Positions 38,196 through 47,598 of a DNA stretch of 64,000 bases are shown one piece after another (positions within the stretch are counted from its first letter, which is position 1; each line of letters begins with the position of its first letter). The position numbers were made by a program, and so were the translations under genes. The DNA comes from Microbacterium amylolyticum (GTDB lineage Bacteria > Actinomycetota > Actinomycetes > Actinomycetales > Microbacteriaceae). A model generated the notes under the pieces. The model searched no databases and was not told where the DNA came from. It saw only the letters and a program-made list of their open reading frames with translations. The stretch lies in the NCBI RefSeq assembly GCF_011046975.1, contig NZ_CP049253.1, positions 1,364,001-1,428,000 of the forward strand, read 5' to 3'.

Positions 38196-39431
38196 ATGCC
38201 ACACAAGTCTTCCCTCGCACGGTCTATTGATCGAGTTGTCACATCTGGGTCCTGCACCGGATGCGGCGCCTGCACCTTGCTAGCCGATGGAATATCGATG
38301 AGAGAAAGTGCTGATGGTTTTCTCCGACCAGTCGCCGAAAATGGCCACACGAAGAGTAGCCGCGACACGATCAAGCAGTTCAATCGTGTATGTCCAGGAA
38401 GACGCGTAAGCGCGCCAGTAGTCGAGGAAGGCGGGAGCCATCATGAAATTTTCGGACGCTATATCTCAGTGTGGCGCGCTTGGGCAAGTGATCCTGAGGT
38501 CCGCGAGCAAGGAAGCAGTGGAGGTGTCCTCACTGCGTTGACGGCATGGCTCGCTGATACCGGCCAGGTAACATCCACGCAAGCCGTTGCCGCGAGCACC
38601 TGCGCACCGAATCGGTCAGTTTCGGTGAGAATTACGACTCGTCAAGAAGCGCTGTCCGCGGCAGGTTCAAGATATGCTCCTGTCGCCGCTCTTGAGGGAA
38701 CGTCCCTCAGTTCCGAGAACGCACTGGTCGGAAAGCCATGTGAAATCGCTGCCGCACGCGCGATTACATCCGAAAGCCAGGGCTCCGCCCCTCTGATGCT
38801 CTCGTTCTTTTGCGCTGGGACCCCTAGCCAACACGCAACAGACTCGCTTGTGCGCAAGCTTGGACTTGAGACGAACAATCTCATGTCAATGCGTTATAGG
38901 GGCGGCGGATGGCCAGGTTACTTCACGGCAATAGATCCTGACGGCCGCGAAGAGTCCCTTTCGTACGCCGAGTCCTGGGGGGCGCATCTCGGGCGCGACC
39001 TTCAAATGCGATGCAAATTGTGCGTCGACGGCACTGGCGAAGCATCAGACATCGCCGTCGGAGATTTCTGGGAGACTGATAGCGCTGGTTATCCACTATT
39101 TTCGGAAGGGGACGGTGAGTCCGTGGCAATCGCGAGGACTCACCGGGGTGATGACGTTATCCGCCGGGCTGCCGAAGCTGGGGTGATTATCGTGGAAGAG
39201 GTCACCCTCGATGACCTCATCGCTGTGCAGCCGCTCCAGGTAAAACGACGACGGACGCTAGCAGGACGCCTCCTCGGCCGCCGCCTCGCTGGCTATCGTG
39301 TACCGCACTACCCTGGCTACAGTCTCGCCCCTCACTTCACCAAGCGAGCAGTCCTAAATCTCAGAACGGCTGCCGGCACGTTTCTACGTTCAGTCAAGTC
39401 ACGTGTTCGGGGCCGAAGCGCAGACCGCTAG
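38196..39431 (+). CDS. FrhB-like (coenzyme F420 hydrogenase/dehydrogenase beta subunit family) protein
   Basis: 411 residues. Near the N-terminus SCTGCGAC gives the start of an iron-sulfur ligand set, FNRVCPG adds one Cys, and MRCKLCVDGTGEASDIAVGDFW in the second half carries another CxxC and the family's GDxW block. SSGGVLTALTAWL is the conserved N-domain signature. In exopolysaccharide loci such proteins often neighbour polysaccharide pyruvyl transferases; the reaction is not established. Residues expected for a second ferredoxin cluster are reduced. It is alone on the plus strand, between the IS3 element and the wzx-like gene. Confidence 0.85.
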   Translation: MPHKSSLARSIDRVVTSGSCTGCGACTLLADGISMRESADGFLRPVAENGHTKSSRDTIKQFNRVCPGRRVSAPVVEEGGSHHEIFGRYISVWRAWASDPEVREQGSSGGVLTALTAWLADTGQVTSTQAVAASTCAPNRSVSVRITTRQEALSAAGSRYAPVAALEGTSLSSENALVGKPCEIAAARAITSESQGSAPLMLSFFCAGTPSQHATDSLVRKLGLETNNLMSMRYRGGGWPGYFTAIDPDGREESLSYAESWGAHLGRDLQMRCKLCVDGTGEASDIAVGDFWETDSAGYPLFSEGDGESVAIARTHRGDDVIRRAAEAGVIIVEEVTLDDLIAVQPLQVKRRRTLAGRLLGRRLAGYRVPHYPGYSLAPHFTKRAVLNLRTAAGTFLRSVKSRVRGRSADR

Positions 39432-39442
39432 CGTTGGGCAGA

Positions 39443-40729
39443 TCAGCCTCGCTTTACTAAGCGCTTGATAGCTTCTTGGAGATCGTTCGGCATTGGCACA
39501 AACGCACGAAATGGGGCTTTGAGCCCTCCGCTGAGCATCAACATCATGACAAAATAGCCCATTGTTGAAGCAAGCGCCGCGCCAACCGCACCGAGAATCG
39601 GTCCCAGAACAATCAACGATCCGACTGAAACGACAAGCGCGACCGTTTGCGATATGGACATGCGCCCGCCACGTCCTTCAGCTGCGAGTGCCATCGAGAT
39701 CACGTACCCGCTCGTCATTGCGAATCCTCCTATTGAGGCTACCCACACTACCGGTACGGCATTCGCAAAGCTCGGGCCAAACAGCAGCGGCACCACAACA
39801 GGTGTCGCAAGGCAAAGCAACGGGAAGCAAACAAGCGCAAGCGCGATTGCTGAACGCGTCGCTTGTTGCTGGAGTTTACGGCGCGGCTCCCCAGCTTCCG
39901 CTCGGACGATCGGCGTGAAGTAGGCCGCACCAAGTGCCTGTCCGAAAGCAAGCGGAATTGTCACAATCGTCGTGGCTACAGCATAGTAGCCAGCCTGCGT
40001 CGCTCCGATCAGTGGCAAAGCAATGGCCTGATCCATCCGGTTAGTCGCTGTCTCTGCGAGAGAAGAACCAGAGAAACGCAATCCCTCACGCGCAAGGCTC
40101 GGAATCTCCCGCCAAGCACCCTGCCAAGAAGCGCGCACAAGACACAGGCCTACAATGCATGCCAGCACATGCCCACACACGTAGGCAATCAGAACCGTCC
40201 CTGTGGAAGCGCTATCCGATAACCATAACGCGAGCACCACCACAAGGTAAGAGACTGGGGGCGTGAGCTGAATCAACGCGATGGCGCGGTATCTCGACTG
40301 CGCTACGAGTACACTGACGTCGCAGGTCCAACTCACGACGACGGGCGCCAAAAGTACACTCATCGTTGCCACGAGCGCGGCCAGCGGCTGAAAAGTTGAA
40401 AACATCGTAAGATGCAGCGTGACGGATATCGGAATGGCTCCGACAAATCCGAGCAATGCGATGATTCGCGCGGATGCCACGATGCGGGCGCCAGCTGGCA
40501 TAGCCGCCCGGCGACGAACGGCTAGCGGAACACCGAAAGCCAAAACGACGGGAACAATGTGAAAGATCGCGATGACAGCGGCCGTCTCCCCCCGTCCCGC
40601 AGGGCCAATTGCGCGCGCAACGATCGGCGCAGAGACTAGCGCCAATCCTGCTGAGAAGATCCGGGCGAAGGCAAGCAAGGAGGGGCTATCTTCGGCGATA
40701 CTTCCAAGCGCGCGGCGAAACCAACTCAT
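39443..40729 (-). CDS. Polysaccharide flippase (Wzx/MOP superfamily)
   Basis: 428 residues, about twelve membrane segments (for example LALVSAPIVARAIGPAGRGETAAVIAIF at the N-terminus, which includes the family's early Gly-rich motif). It should flip undecaprenyl-linked repeat units to the outside. Its start overlaps the stop of the pyruvyl transferase gene by 4 bases, so the two are one operon. Codon use is less GC-biased than in the ribosomal region, suggesting transfer. Confidence 0.87.
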   Translation of the reverse strand: MSWFRRALGSIAEDSPSLLAFARIFSAGLALVSAPIVARAIGPAGRGETAAVIAIFHIVPVVLAFGVPLAVRRRAAMPAGARIVASARIIALLGFVGAIPISVTLHLTMFSTFQPLAALVATMSVLLAPVVVSWTCDVSVLVAQSRYRAIALIQLTPPVSYLVVVLALWLSDSASTGTVLIAYVCGHVLACIVGLCLVRASWQGAWREIPSLAREGLRFSGSSLAETATNRMDQAIALPLIGATQAGYYAVATTIVTIPLAFGQALGAAYFTPIVRAEAGEPRRKLQQQATRSAIALALVCFPLLCLATPVVVPLLFGPSFANAVPVVWVASIGGFAMTSGYVISMALAAEGRGGRMSISQTVALVVSVGSLIVLGPILGAVGAALASTMGYFVMMLMLSGGLKAPFRAFVPMPNDLQEAIKRLVKRG

Positions 40730-41817
40730 GCGGTAAGCGAGATCTTCTTCAAAGCTTCAATGGAATCGGACAGCCTCGACTCAGCATTCGCTCTCAGCGC
40801 ATCGAGTTCATCGTCATATTCACCGCGCAGCAGCTCTTCCGCCTCTGCAACGATTCGTTCGACGGTCAAATCCTCGTCGCGTAGGTCATGGACGTGCGAC
40901 CATCCAATATCATTCATTAATGGCGCGAACTTGCGCGAATAGGCCAGAGGAAGCGACCTTGTCCCCACGGACAGGGCATTCAAACATGCGTGCATTCGCG
41001 ATCCGATAACCAACTCGGCCGACGCAACCATCCGCCTTGCTTCAGTTACATCAACGGGAACGAGTGCCTCCAGATTGAGCTCATCCGCCAACGCGCGACA
41101 AACTGGAACGTCATTGTCAGGGCTCTCGCTCTCAATCACATGGGAGAGTAGAGACACCGTCCGACCGTTTCGCGTCATTTCAGCGATTATCTCGCGTATC
41201 ACGCGCCGGTACTTCTCGTAGTCAACGTGATGGTTCTCTTGCCAGAGCAGCCCAGAGACGTTGAGCAAGACATCCCGCTTCTCGGAGACATTTGGAACTG
41301 GGAGCGCAAAAACAACATCAGTGGATGACACATCAGGACGGCGACCAAGCAATTCTGAAACGTAGTCACTACTTGCGCGGTCTCGCGAGTGCACCTGGTT
41401 CGCGCGCTGCATTACATAGCGACCGATCGCCTTGCCCCACCAGGTATTGAACGGACCGATTGTTTGCGGCCCAAGCACTACTGGAACGTTCAAGGACGCG
41501 GCTAATCTGTTGGCGTTCGCCATCCACAAAAGACGCTGGGCACCATAAATATCTGCGAAACTATCGCCTGCCCCTGAGTCAATAATGAGATCATACGATG
41601 AAAGCTTCACTTTCAGATCCCCCCGCCGCTTCCCCAAGTCGGCTACAATCGCTCGATTCCCAAAGGCGACATCCGAGTCACCACGGCCATAGTCCTGAAA
41701 ATCCACTTGGACGTCGCTACCCCACGCCCGACGCGCTAGCTCCTTCATGCCATACGCCAGCACCTGCACACCAAGATTCGCCGAACGGCTATCCGCCCAA
41801 AGAACAAGAACTCGCAA
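40726..41817 (-). CDS. Polysaccharide pyruvyl transferase family protein
   Basis: 363 residues from a TTG at 41817 with GGGAGAGG upstream; frames upstream of it would collide with the divergent acyltransferase gene. The N-terminus LRVLVLWADSRSANLGVQVL matches PS_pyruv_trans proteins, followed by DLIIDSGAGDSFADIYG, VVLGPQTIGPF and RDRASSDYV. The second half has the conserved VIGSRMHACLNALSVGT with its Arg-x-His. The enzyme transfers pyruvate from PEP to form a ketal on a glycan, adding negative charge. It is the first gene of the pyruvyl transferase-wzx operon. Confidence 0.88.
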   Translation of the reverse strand: MRVLVLWADSRSANLGVQVLAYGMKELARRAWGSDVQVDFQDYGRGDSDVAFGNRAIVADLGKRRGDLKVKLSSYDLIIDSGAGDSFADIYGAQRLLWMANANRLAASLNVPVVLGPQTIGPFNTWWGKAIGRYVMQRANQVHSRDRASSDYVSELLGRRPDVSSTDVVFALPVPNVSEKRDVLLNVSGLLWQENHHVDYEKYRRVIREIIAEMTRNGRTVSLLSHVIESESPDNDVPVCRALADELNLEALVPVDVTEARRMVASAELVIGSRMHACLNALSVGTRSLPLAYSRKFAPLMNDIGWSHVHDLRDEDLTVERIVAEAEELLRGEYDDELDALRANAESRLSDSIEALKKISLTA

Positions 41818-41920
41818 CGTCGCCTCTCCCCTCCCGGAAAAGTGACGTGAGAAACCGCGCCACTGATGACCCATCCTACGGCCATCCACCTGCGAAGCTA
41901 CTCCCGACAGAGCGAGAGCT

Positions 41921-42922
41921 GTGACGAGCCGATCCGATGCCAAGGTAAGATCCGTGGTCGTGCCTACCTCAACTGAACGCATGCAGTGGATGGACTTCCT
42001 CCGTGGGGTCGCGATTGTGTTGGTCATCGCTTGGCACGCCCCGGGAATCCCTTCTATGCTCGGGAGCCCGATGCCTGACTGGTTGCGGACGGTGAACGAC
42101 TTCCTCCTGCCATACCGCATGCCTACCCTCATGTTTCTGTCGGGGCTTCTCGTGCCACGCTCATTGGAAAAGCCGCTGACACGATACTATTGGGGAAAAT
42201 ACCAGTTAGTCTTGTGGCCTTACCTTATTTGGTCAGGAATCCACATGGTTCAACATATCCCGGCCGGTCCGATTACGAATCCTCAAAATTGGATCGCAAC
42301 TGGATACTTGTGGTTTCTCTTCTTCATCGGAGTTTACTACTCCATAGCCCCTTTCATGAGGTATTTTCCTGCCTGGTGCCCGCCCACATTCTTTGCGATC
42401 ATGGCTCTCGCACTACCCGAAGGGCACCCAGAACGCTTCGCATACTTCGCCATATTCTTTTTTAGCGGGGCACTCGTTGCGACTCATGCCAAGCTATTGG
42501 ACGCAATTTTGCGCGGCGGATGGGTGATAGGCGGGGCGGGTCTGGTTGCAGTTGCATTTGGAACACTCGCGACACGAGTCGATACGCAGTATGAGACATG
42601 GGGCGCACCATTTAGTATTTGCGGAATCGCCGTCGCGATATATCTTGCATCACGAGTGAATGGCCGTAGCTGGACAATCCCGTTTCGTTTTATCGGGCGT
42701 TCGTCCCTTGTGTTCTACGTCGCTCATTTTCCAATCATTTACGGAGCTTGGACACTATTCACGCTCTGGAGCGACGCTCGCCCTGACACCATCTCCATCG
42801 CGCTATTTTTCCTTGCTTTGAGCGCCTGCACCGGGCTTGCATACTTCCAGAATATACCGCCAATAAAATGGCTCTTCCGCGCGCCCAGCTTTCCCAGCAT
42901 TAGCACAAAGAAGTGGAAGTAA
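41921..42922 (+). CDS. Acyltransferase 3 family membrane protein
   Basis: 333 residues from GTG at 41921; ATG at 41981 (MQWMDFLRGVAIV) is an alternative. About ten membrane segments. The family start MDFLRGVAIVLVIAWHAPG carries the catalytic His, and YRMPTLMFLSGLL contains the conserved Arg. The end lacks an SGNH domain. It probably O-acetylates a surface polysaccharide. Its 3' end is followed by IS1380 copy 1 after about 30 bases. The region is noticeably AT-richer than the ribosomal part. Confidence 0.88.
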   Translation: MTSRSDAKVRSVVVPTSTERMQWMDFLRGVAIVLVIAWHAPGIPSMLGSPMPDWLRTVNDFLLPYRMPTLMFLSGLLVPRSLEKPLTRYYWGKYQLVLWPYLIWSGIHMVQHIPAGPITNPQNWIATGYLWFLFFIGVYYSIAPFMRYFPAWCPPTFFAIMALALPEGHPERFAYFAIFFFSGALVATHAKLLDAILRGGWVIGGAGLVAVAFGTLATRVDTQYETWGAPFSICGIAVAIYLASRVNGRSWTIPFRFIGRSSLVFYVAHFPIIYGAWTLFTLWSDARPDTISIALFFLALSACTGLAYFQNIPPIKWLFRAPSFPSISTKKWK

Positions 42923-42953
42923 TACGAGATATCTCTATTTGCGATCTCCCTAC

Positions 42954-44626
42954 CCTCGGGCTTTCATCGTTGAAGCGCTCTGAGCTCGTGTCCTGGACGT
43001 GAAAAGTGCCCCTGATCTGGAAGAATAAGACTTGTCTAGAGCACTTGTTCGTCCAGTTCGAGAAGCACCTTCAAGGTGAAGAATACCGGAGCCTATCCCC
43101 GCGCCCATGTTGATACTGCGGCGGTGTCCGCGGCCGGTCATGCGGGCGGGGTGTTGCTGACCGAAACGATCCGCGCGACGGGCCTGGACCGGATCCTGTC
43201 GGAGAGCCTTGGGCCGTGGCGGAAGCCGCTGTCGACGCATGACCCGGCGAAAGTACTGCTTGATCTCGCGGTCACGCTCGCTCTCGGCGGTGACGCGCTC
43301 TCTGATATCGCGACCGTTCGTGCCGAGCCGGGTGTTTACGGGCTGGTCGCGTCGGATCCGACGGTGTCCCGCACTGTCACCGCGTTGGCCGCGGATGCTG
43401 ACCGGGTGCTCGCCGCGATTGACACCGCCCGGCAAGCGGCGCGCGAGCAGGCGTGGGCCCTGGCCGGCGGACACGCACCCCAGGCCGGCATCAGCGCGGA
43501 TGCGCCGTTGGTGATCGATCTGGACGCTACGCTGCTGACCGCGCACTCGGAGAAGGAGCAGGCCGCGGCGACCTTCAAACGCGGGTTCGGGTTCCACCCG
43601 CTGATCGCGTTCGCCGACCACGGCCCCGCAGGTTCCGGGGAAATGCTGGCCGTGAAGCTCCGCCCGGGGAATGCGGGCTCGAACACCGCGGCCGACCACA
43701 TCGCCGTCACGAAGGCGGCGCTCGCGCAGCTCCCGGACGGGAGCCCGCGTCCCGGGAAGAGCGTCCTGATCCGCGCCGATGGTGCCGGCGGGACAAAGGA
43801 CTTCCTGTCCTGGCTGACGAAACAGCGCCTGTCGTACTCGGTCGGTTACACCCTCCCGTTCCATACCCCCGAGCTCTACAAACTCATCACCGACCACAAA
43901 GCCTGGGAGGCCGCGCTCGACGCCGACGGCGACGTCCGTGACGGGGCCGCCGTCGCGGAGCTGACCGGGCTACTCGACATGACCGGCTGGCCCGCCGGGA
44001 TGCGGGTCATCGTCCGGCGGGAACGTCCGCACCCCGGTGCGCAACTCCGCTTCGACGACGTCGACGGTTACCGGCTCACCGCATTCGCGACCAACAGCAA
44101 GCGGGGCCAGCTGCAACAGCTTGAGCTCCGCCACCGGCGCCGCGCACGCTGCGAGGACCGCATCCGCAACACGAAAGACCAAGGCCTCCGCAACCTCCCC
44201 CTCCACGGATTCGCTCAGAACCGGATCTGGACCCAGGTCGTCGCCCTCGCCAGCGAGATCACCGCCTGGACAGGCCTCCTCGCTCACCCCGGACACGAAG
44301 CCCGACGCTGGGAACCCAAACGACTCCGGCACCGCCTCTTCACAATCCCCGCGACCCTCGCCCACCACGGGAGGCGCACGATCCTGCACCTCTCGAACCG
44401 GTCACGCTGGGCAAAGATCGCCCTCACAGCGATCCGCCGGATCCGCGCACTCCCCGCACCCAGCGGCTGACACCGCCGACCTTGCTGACCATCACGACCC
44501 GAGGGCCCGGAGAACCGCCCCGCAGCGCCACGCGGCGCTCTGTCGCACCCTCATGCCAGAATCAGGCCCAAGCGGGCGCACCGACGCCCAACCGGCCACA
44601 CTCAAGAGACCGACGAAAGATCGAGG
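42954..44626 (+). mobile_element. IS1380-family insertion sequence, copy 1
   Basis: About 1670 bp, identical as far as I can follow to the copy at 49959-51631. Ends: CCTCGGGCTTTCATCG at the left and, on the complement of the right end, CCTCGATCTTTCGTCG. Both copies share five more bases (CCTAC) to the left of this, so the boundary could be 42949. The flanking four bases (CTAC left, TTAG right) do not form a target duplication. Confidence 0.88.
43076..44470 (+). CDS. IS1380-family transposase, copy 1
   Basis: 464 residues from GTG at 43076. It is a DDE_Tnp_1-type transposase: the N-terminal helical domain ends near residue 130; VIDLDATLLTAHSEKE carries the first Asp, LIRADGAGGTKDFLSWL the second, and the C-terminal LELRHRRRARCEDRIRNTKDQGL holds the Glu with the conserved RxxxEDRIR pattern of the family. 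Reading frame intact, so the element should be active. Confidence 0.93.
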   Translation: MKNTGAYPRAHVDTAAVSAAGHAGGVLLTETIRATGLDRILSESLGPWRKPLSTHDPAKVLLDLAVTLALGGDALSDIATVRAEPGVYGLVASDPTVSRTVTALAADADRVLAAIDTARQAAREQAWALAGGHAPQAGISADAPLVIDLDATLLTAHSEKEQAAATFKRGFGFHPLIAFADHGPAGSGEMLAVKLRPGNAGSNTAADHIAVTKAALAQLPDGSPRPGKSVLIRADGAGGTKDFLSWLTKQRLSYSVGYTLPFHTPELYKLITDHKAWEAALDADGDVRDGAAVAELTGLLDMTGWPAGMRVIVRRERPHPGAQLRFDDVDGYRLTAFATNSKRGQLQQLELRHRRRARCEDRIRNTKDQGLRNLPLHGFAQNRIWTQVVALASEITAWTGLLAHPGHEARRWEPKRLRHRLFTIPATLAHHGRRTILHLSNRSRWAKIALTAIRRIRALPAPSG

Positions 44627-44693
44627 TTAGAATTGTGAGTTAGATTCTCTCGTCGGCGTCACGCCGCTCAAGCCGAAGGAACGCAGGAGAACT

Positions 44694-45581
44694 ATGAAAG
44701 TTCAGGCAGTCGTCGTAAACTACCAAAGCTCAGACTATGTTCGCGCTTGCCTTAATTCACTGGCGCTTGCCGGTATCGACAGAGTGAGCGTGGTCGATAA
44801 TTATTCGACCGCACATGAAAGACTAGCTATCGAAGAGGTGATACGCCAATCCCCGATCGAGGCAGCATTTACGCCACTCGAAGAGAATATTGGCTTCGGA
44901 GCAGGAGTGAACCGCGGATTCGCGGCGCTAGGAAGCACCCCAGAAGATCTCGTCTGGATCGTGAATCCTGACGCCGAAGTCAATTCGGACGCACTTTCGT
45001 CTCTTGCCGGTCGCATCGTTGACGGTGATGCGGATATCGTATCCCCATTGATCCTCACTGGTTCGCGGGCTCAACCGGTCGTATGGTTTGGCGGCGGTTC
45101 GATTATCGAGTCAGAGGGCCGCACAAAGCACGTTCATTTTGGAGAACGACTGGATGGCTTGACGGGCCTAACGCCCGCCGATTTCCTCACGGGAGCCGCG
45201 CCGATGATGCGATCCCGCGTCTTTGACCAAATGGGAGGATTTCGTGAAGATCTTTTTCTGTACTGGGAAGACGCAGATTTCTCTCGACGTGCAGCCGCTG
45301 CAGGGTTGCGGCTCGCTGTAGATCTTGATGCGCATATTTGGCATGCCGTCGGAGGTTCTGGTGATCGTTCTGGGAAAAGTGCCGTGTACTATTATCACAT
45401 GCAACGCAACCGAATGTTGGTGGCTGCACCATGGACATCTCGCTGGAACCTGCTTCTAGGGCGGGGCCTAAAAGAAACCCTGAAGCTCTCCCTCCGCCCA
45501 CTCAAGGAACCGCAAGCACGCCTCGTAAAATTGAAGTCAGGGTTCCGGGGCCTCCGCGATGGTTTCCGCCGCTCACGGTAG
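44694..45581 (+). CDS. GT2 rhamnosyltransferase-like glycosyltransferase
   Basis: 295 residues with GGAGAACT before the ATG at 44694. GT-A fold: VQAVVVNYQSSDYVRAC, VVDNYSTAHE, ENIGFGAGVNRGF, VNPDAEV (DxD variant), and FLYWEDADFSRRAAAAG, the ED base motif of rhamnosyltransferase-like GT2 enzymes. With rmlABCD 15 kb away, a rhamnosyl transfer onto a lipid-linked unit is likely but not proven. It lies inside the block between the two IS1380 copies and starts 67 bases after copy 1. Confidence 0.9.
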   Translation: MKVQAVVVNYQSSDYVRACLNSLALAGIDRVSVVDNYSTAHERLAIEEVIRQSPIEAAFTPLEENIGFGAGVNRGFAALGSTPEDLVWIVNPDAEVNSDALSSLAGRIVDGDADIVSPLILTGSRAQPVVWFGGGSIIESEGRTKHVHFGERLDGLTGLTPADFLTGAAPMMRSRVFDQMGGFREDLFLYWEDADFSRRAAAAGLRLAVDLDAHIWHAVGGSGDRSGKSAVYYYHMQRNRMLVAAPWTSRWNLLLGRGLKETLKLSLRPLKEPQARLVKLKSGFRGLRDGFRRSR

Positions 45582-45707
45582 CAAAAACGGACTTTCTCCT
45601 GCGATCGTATCACCACACCATTATCTTATGTACTGATATGACGAAGGTTGCGCTATTGCATTAAGTGAGAAAGATGGATCGTGATTTTGACTATGTGGGT
45701 TATCGGC

Positions 45708-47018
45708 TCATCGCATTCCAGAGTGTAGGTGGGGTCTGAATCCTCCGGACTCGAGCAGCGATCTGGCGATGTAGTTCGTGAGGTTGCGGAAGCCGAGGGC
45801 GGATCCGCGGAGATGCTCGAGGCGGCCGTTGATGGCCTCGGTCGGTCCGTTGCTGGTCCCGGGGCGGTCGAAGAACGCGAGGATGTCGGCGGCCCGCTTC
45901 TTCAGTGTCCGGCCGAGCTTGCGGAGTTCGACCAAGCGGGCCGGGACGCCGGTGGCGACGGCGTCGATGACCGCCTGCATGGCCTGCTTCCCGAGCTTCT
46001 TGTCGGGTTCCCGGTAAGCGGCGATCATGCGCTGGTAGATGCCCCAGGTCGCTTCGACCTCGACATGCTGCTCGTCGGCGAACAGCACCTGGATTCGCGT
46101 GACCTGCTTCTCGGTGAGGAGGGCATCACCGGTGTGCAGGGTGCGGCGGGCTTTGTAGAGCGGGTCGTTCTTCATCCCGCGCCTGCCGTGGAGGTCCTGC
46201 TGGACGCGCCGCCGGCAGACGTCGAGCGCGTCGTCGGCGAGGCGGACGACATGGAACGGGTCCATCACCGCGACCGCTTTCGGGAGCTCTTCGGCGGCGG
46301 CGGTCTTGAATCCGGTGAACCCGTCCATCGCGACGACCTCGATCCCGTCCCGCCACGACTTCGGGCGTCCCGCGAGCCAGTCCTTGAACACGGCCTTCGA
46401 TCGCCCCTCAACCATGTCCAACAAGCGTGCGGGGCCGATCTTGTCGCGGTTCGGGGTGAGGTCGATGATCACGGTGACGTATTTGTCGCCGAACCTTGTG
46501 TGCCGCCAGACATGCTCGTCGGCACCGATCACCCGGACCCCGTCGAACCGGTGGGAGTTGTTGATCAGGCGTCGGCGGCCCTCGGCGAGGACCGCGCTGT
46601 TCGCGGTGTGCCAAGACACCCCCAGCCCTGCTGCGACGCGGGTCACGGTGAGATGGTCGACGACGATCCCGGCGAGAGCCCATCCCAGTCCACCGCGGGA
46701 GATCTTCGCCCGAGACGGCGCAGCCCTCGTGGTGTCTTCCCGCCAAGTCCGCCGGCAGTGATCACACCGGAACCGGCGCACCCGGAGCAGGAGCGTCGTG
46801 GGCCGGTGGCCGAACGGCGCGTGCGCGAGCCGCCGGACGACCGTGTCCCGGACCACCCCTTCGGCACCGCATTTCCGGCACCACGGGTCCGGCTCGGCGA
46901 CGCGGCACTCGATCACCGCGCGCTCAGGCTCGAGTCGTTGGCCGACGGCTTGAAGGCCGAGTTCGTCGAGGCGGCAGAAAGTGGTCAGGCACGGTGCGGC
47001 GAAGGTAGCGTTGAACAA
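45708..47018 (-). CDS. ISL3-family transposase
   Basis: 436 residues from TTG at 47018. The N-terminal zinc finger is C-x2-C...C-x2-C (DPWCRKCGAE, RFRCDHCRRTW), followed by an HTH (LTVTRVAAGLGVSWHTAN) and the DDE_Tnp_ISL3 core: VIGADEHVWR, AMDGFTGFKTA, DPFHVVRLADDALD, and a C-terminal GPTEAINGRLEHLRGSALGF. The frame is intact. The stop codon lies inside the left terminal repeat. Confidence 0.93.
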   Translation of the reverse strand: MFNATFAAPCLTTFCRLDELGLQAVGQRLEPERAVIECRVAEPDPWCRKCGAEGVVRDTVVRRLAHAPFGHRPTTLLLRVRRFRCDHCRRTWREDTTRAAPSRAKISRGGLGWALAGIVVDHLTVTRVAAGLGVSWHTANSAVLAEGRRRLINNSHRFDGVRVIGADEHVWRHTRFGDKYVTVIIDLTPNRDKIGPARLLDMVEGRSKAVFKDWLAGRPKSWRDGIEVVAMDGFTGFKTAAAEELPKAVAVMDPFHVVRLADDALDVCRRRVQQDLHGRRGMKNDPLYKARRTLHTGDALLTEKQVTRIQVLFADEQHVEVEATWGIYQRMIAAYREPDKKLGKQAMQAVIDAVATGVPARLVELRKLGRTLKKRAADILAFFDRPGTSNGPTEAINGRLEHLRGSALGFRNLTNYIARSLLESGGFRPHLHSGMR

Positions 47019-47019
47019 C

Positions 47020-47073
47020 GTCGAGGTCTTTCAGATGGACAGCTTAGGAACTTCCATCCTGGAAGACCTCGAC
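47020..47073. repeat. Inverted repeat in the ISL3 promoter region
   Basis: GTCGAGGTCTTTCAG at 47020-47034 pairs with CTGGAAGACCTCGAC at 47059-47073 with one mismatch, immediately upstream of the transposase start. It may limit transposase expression. Confidence 0.55.
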
Positions 47074-47299
47074 ACCTATCCGGCGATCGCCGCGCGGCCC
47101 CGACCTACACTCTCAACTGCGAAGAGCCGGACAACCTCGCGGCGGGGCTCGGGATCGCCGAGAAGGTCGTCGCGTCATTCTCGTCGTGTCCGATCCCGGA
47201 GATCGCGAGGCTGGGACGGACGTTGAAGCGCTGGAAGGACGCGTTCCTCGCGTACTTCACGACCGGGCGCGCGAACAACGGCGGCACCGAGGCGATCTG

Positions 47300-47598
47300 T
47301 GAGTCTGGCTCTGGCTGATCTGGGATCGGCTGGTCAGGATGGATACCGGTCGTGTCGAACCGGGTGTGACTCTCGAAGCAATTGGCCCGCAGCTTGCGGT
47401 GTCTTCCCGTTGAATTGTCCGCTCGGTGCGGCGCGGCCGGCGCCGTCCGGCCCACCTCGGTGACCTCATCAGGAGACTGCCCGACCCTCCGGTCGTGGCC
47501 CATCACAGATTCGCCCCGAAGTGACCTCTTCCCGGACCGGCGCCGGCCGTTCAGCGACCGTGACCATGTCCGTCTCGAGGAGAGGAGCGTCGATCGCC
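47300..47598 (+). ncRNA. Likely location of the IS110 bridge RNA
   Basis: The 300 bases between the IS110 left end and the transposase start carry no gene. IS110-family elements are known to encode a structured bridge RNA in a non-coding end that guides target and donor recognition. I see no fold I can draw with certainty, so this is inference from family knowledge and position. Confidence 0.35.

Larger units (their letters stand above)
45705..47128 (-). mobile_element. Complete ISL3-family insertion sequence
   Basis: About 1424 bp. Terminal inverted repeats, 20 of 25 matching: GGCTCATCGCATTCCAGAGT at 45705 and, on the complement from 47128, GGCTCTTCGCAGTTGAGAGT, both followed by GTAGG. The flanking octamers do not match, so no target duplication is seen. 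It sits directly on a second, decayed ISL3 transposase. Confidence 0.88.

Noticed and set aside
41818..42132. N-terminal extension of the pyruvyl transferase
   Set aside because: It would overlap the divergent acyltransferase; the TTG at 41817 has a ribosome binding site and gives the family N-terminus.
42950..43897. 315-residue minus-strand frame in both IS1380 copies
   Set aside because: It is antisense to the transposase and its composition (Arg/Gly/His-rich) is that of a high-GC shadow frame. Its presence in both copies only reflects the repeat.
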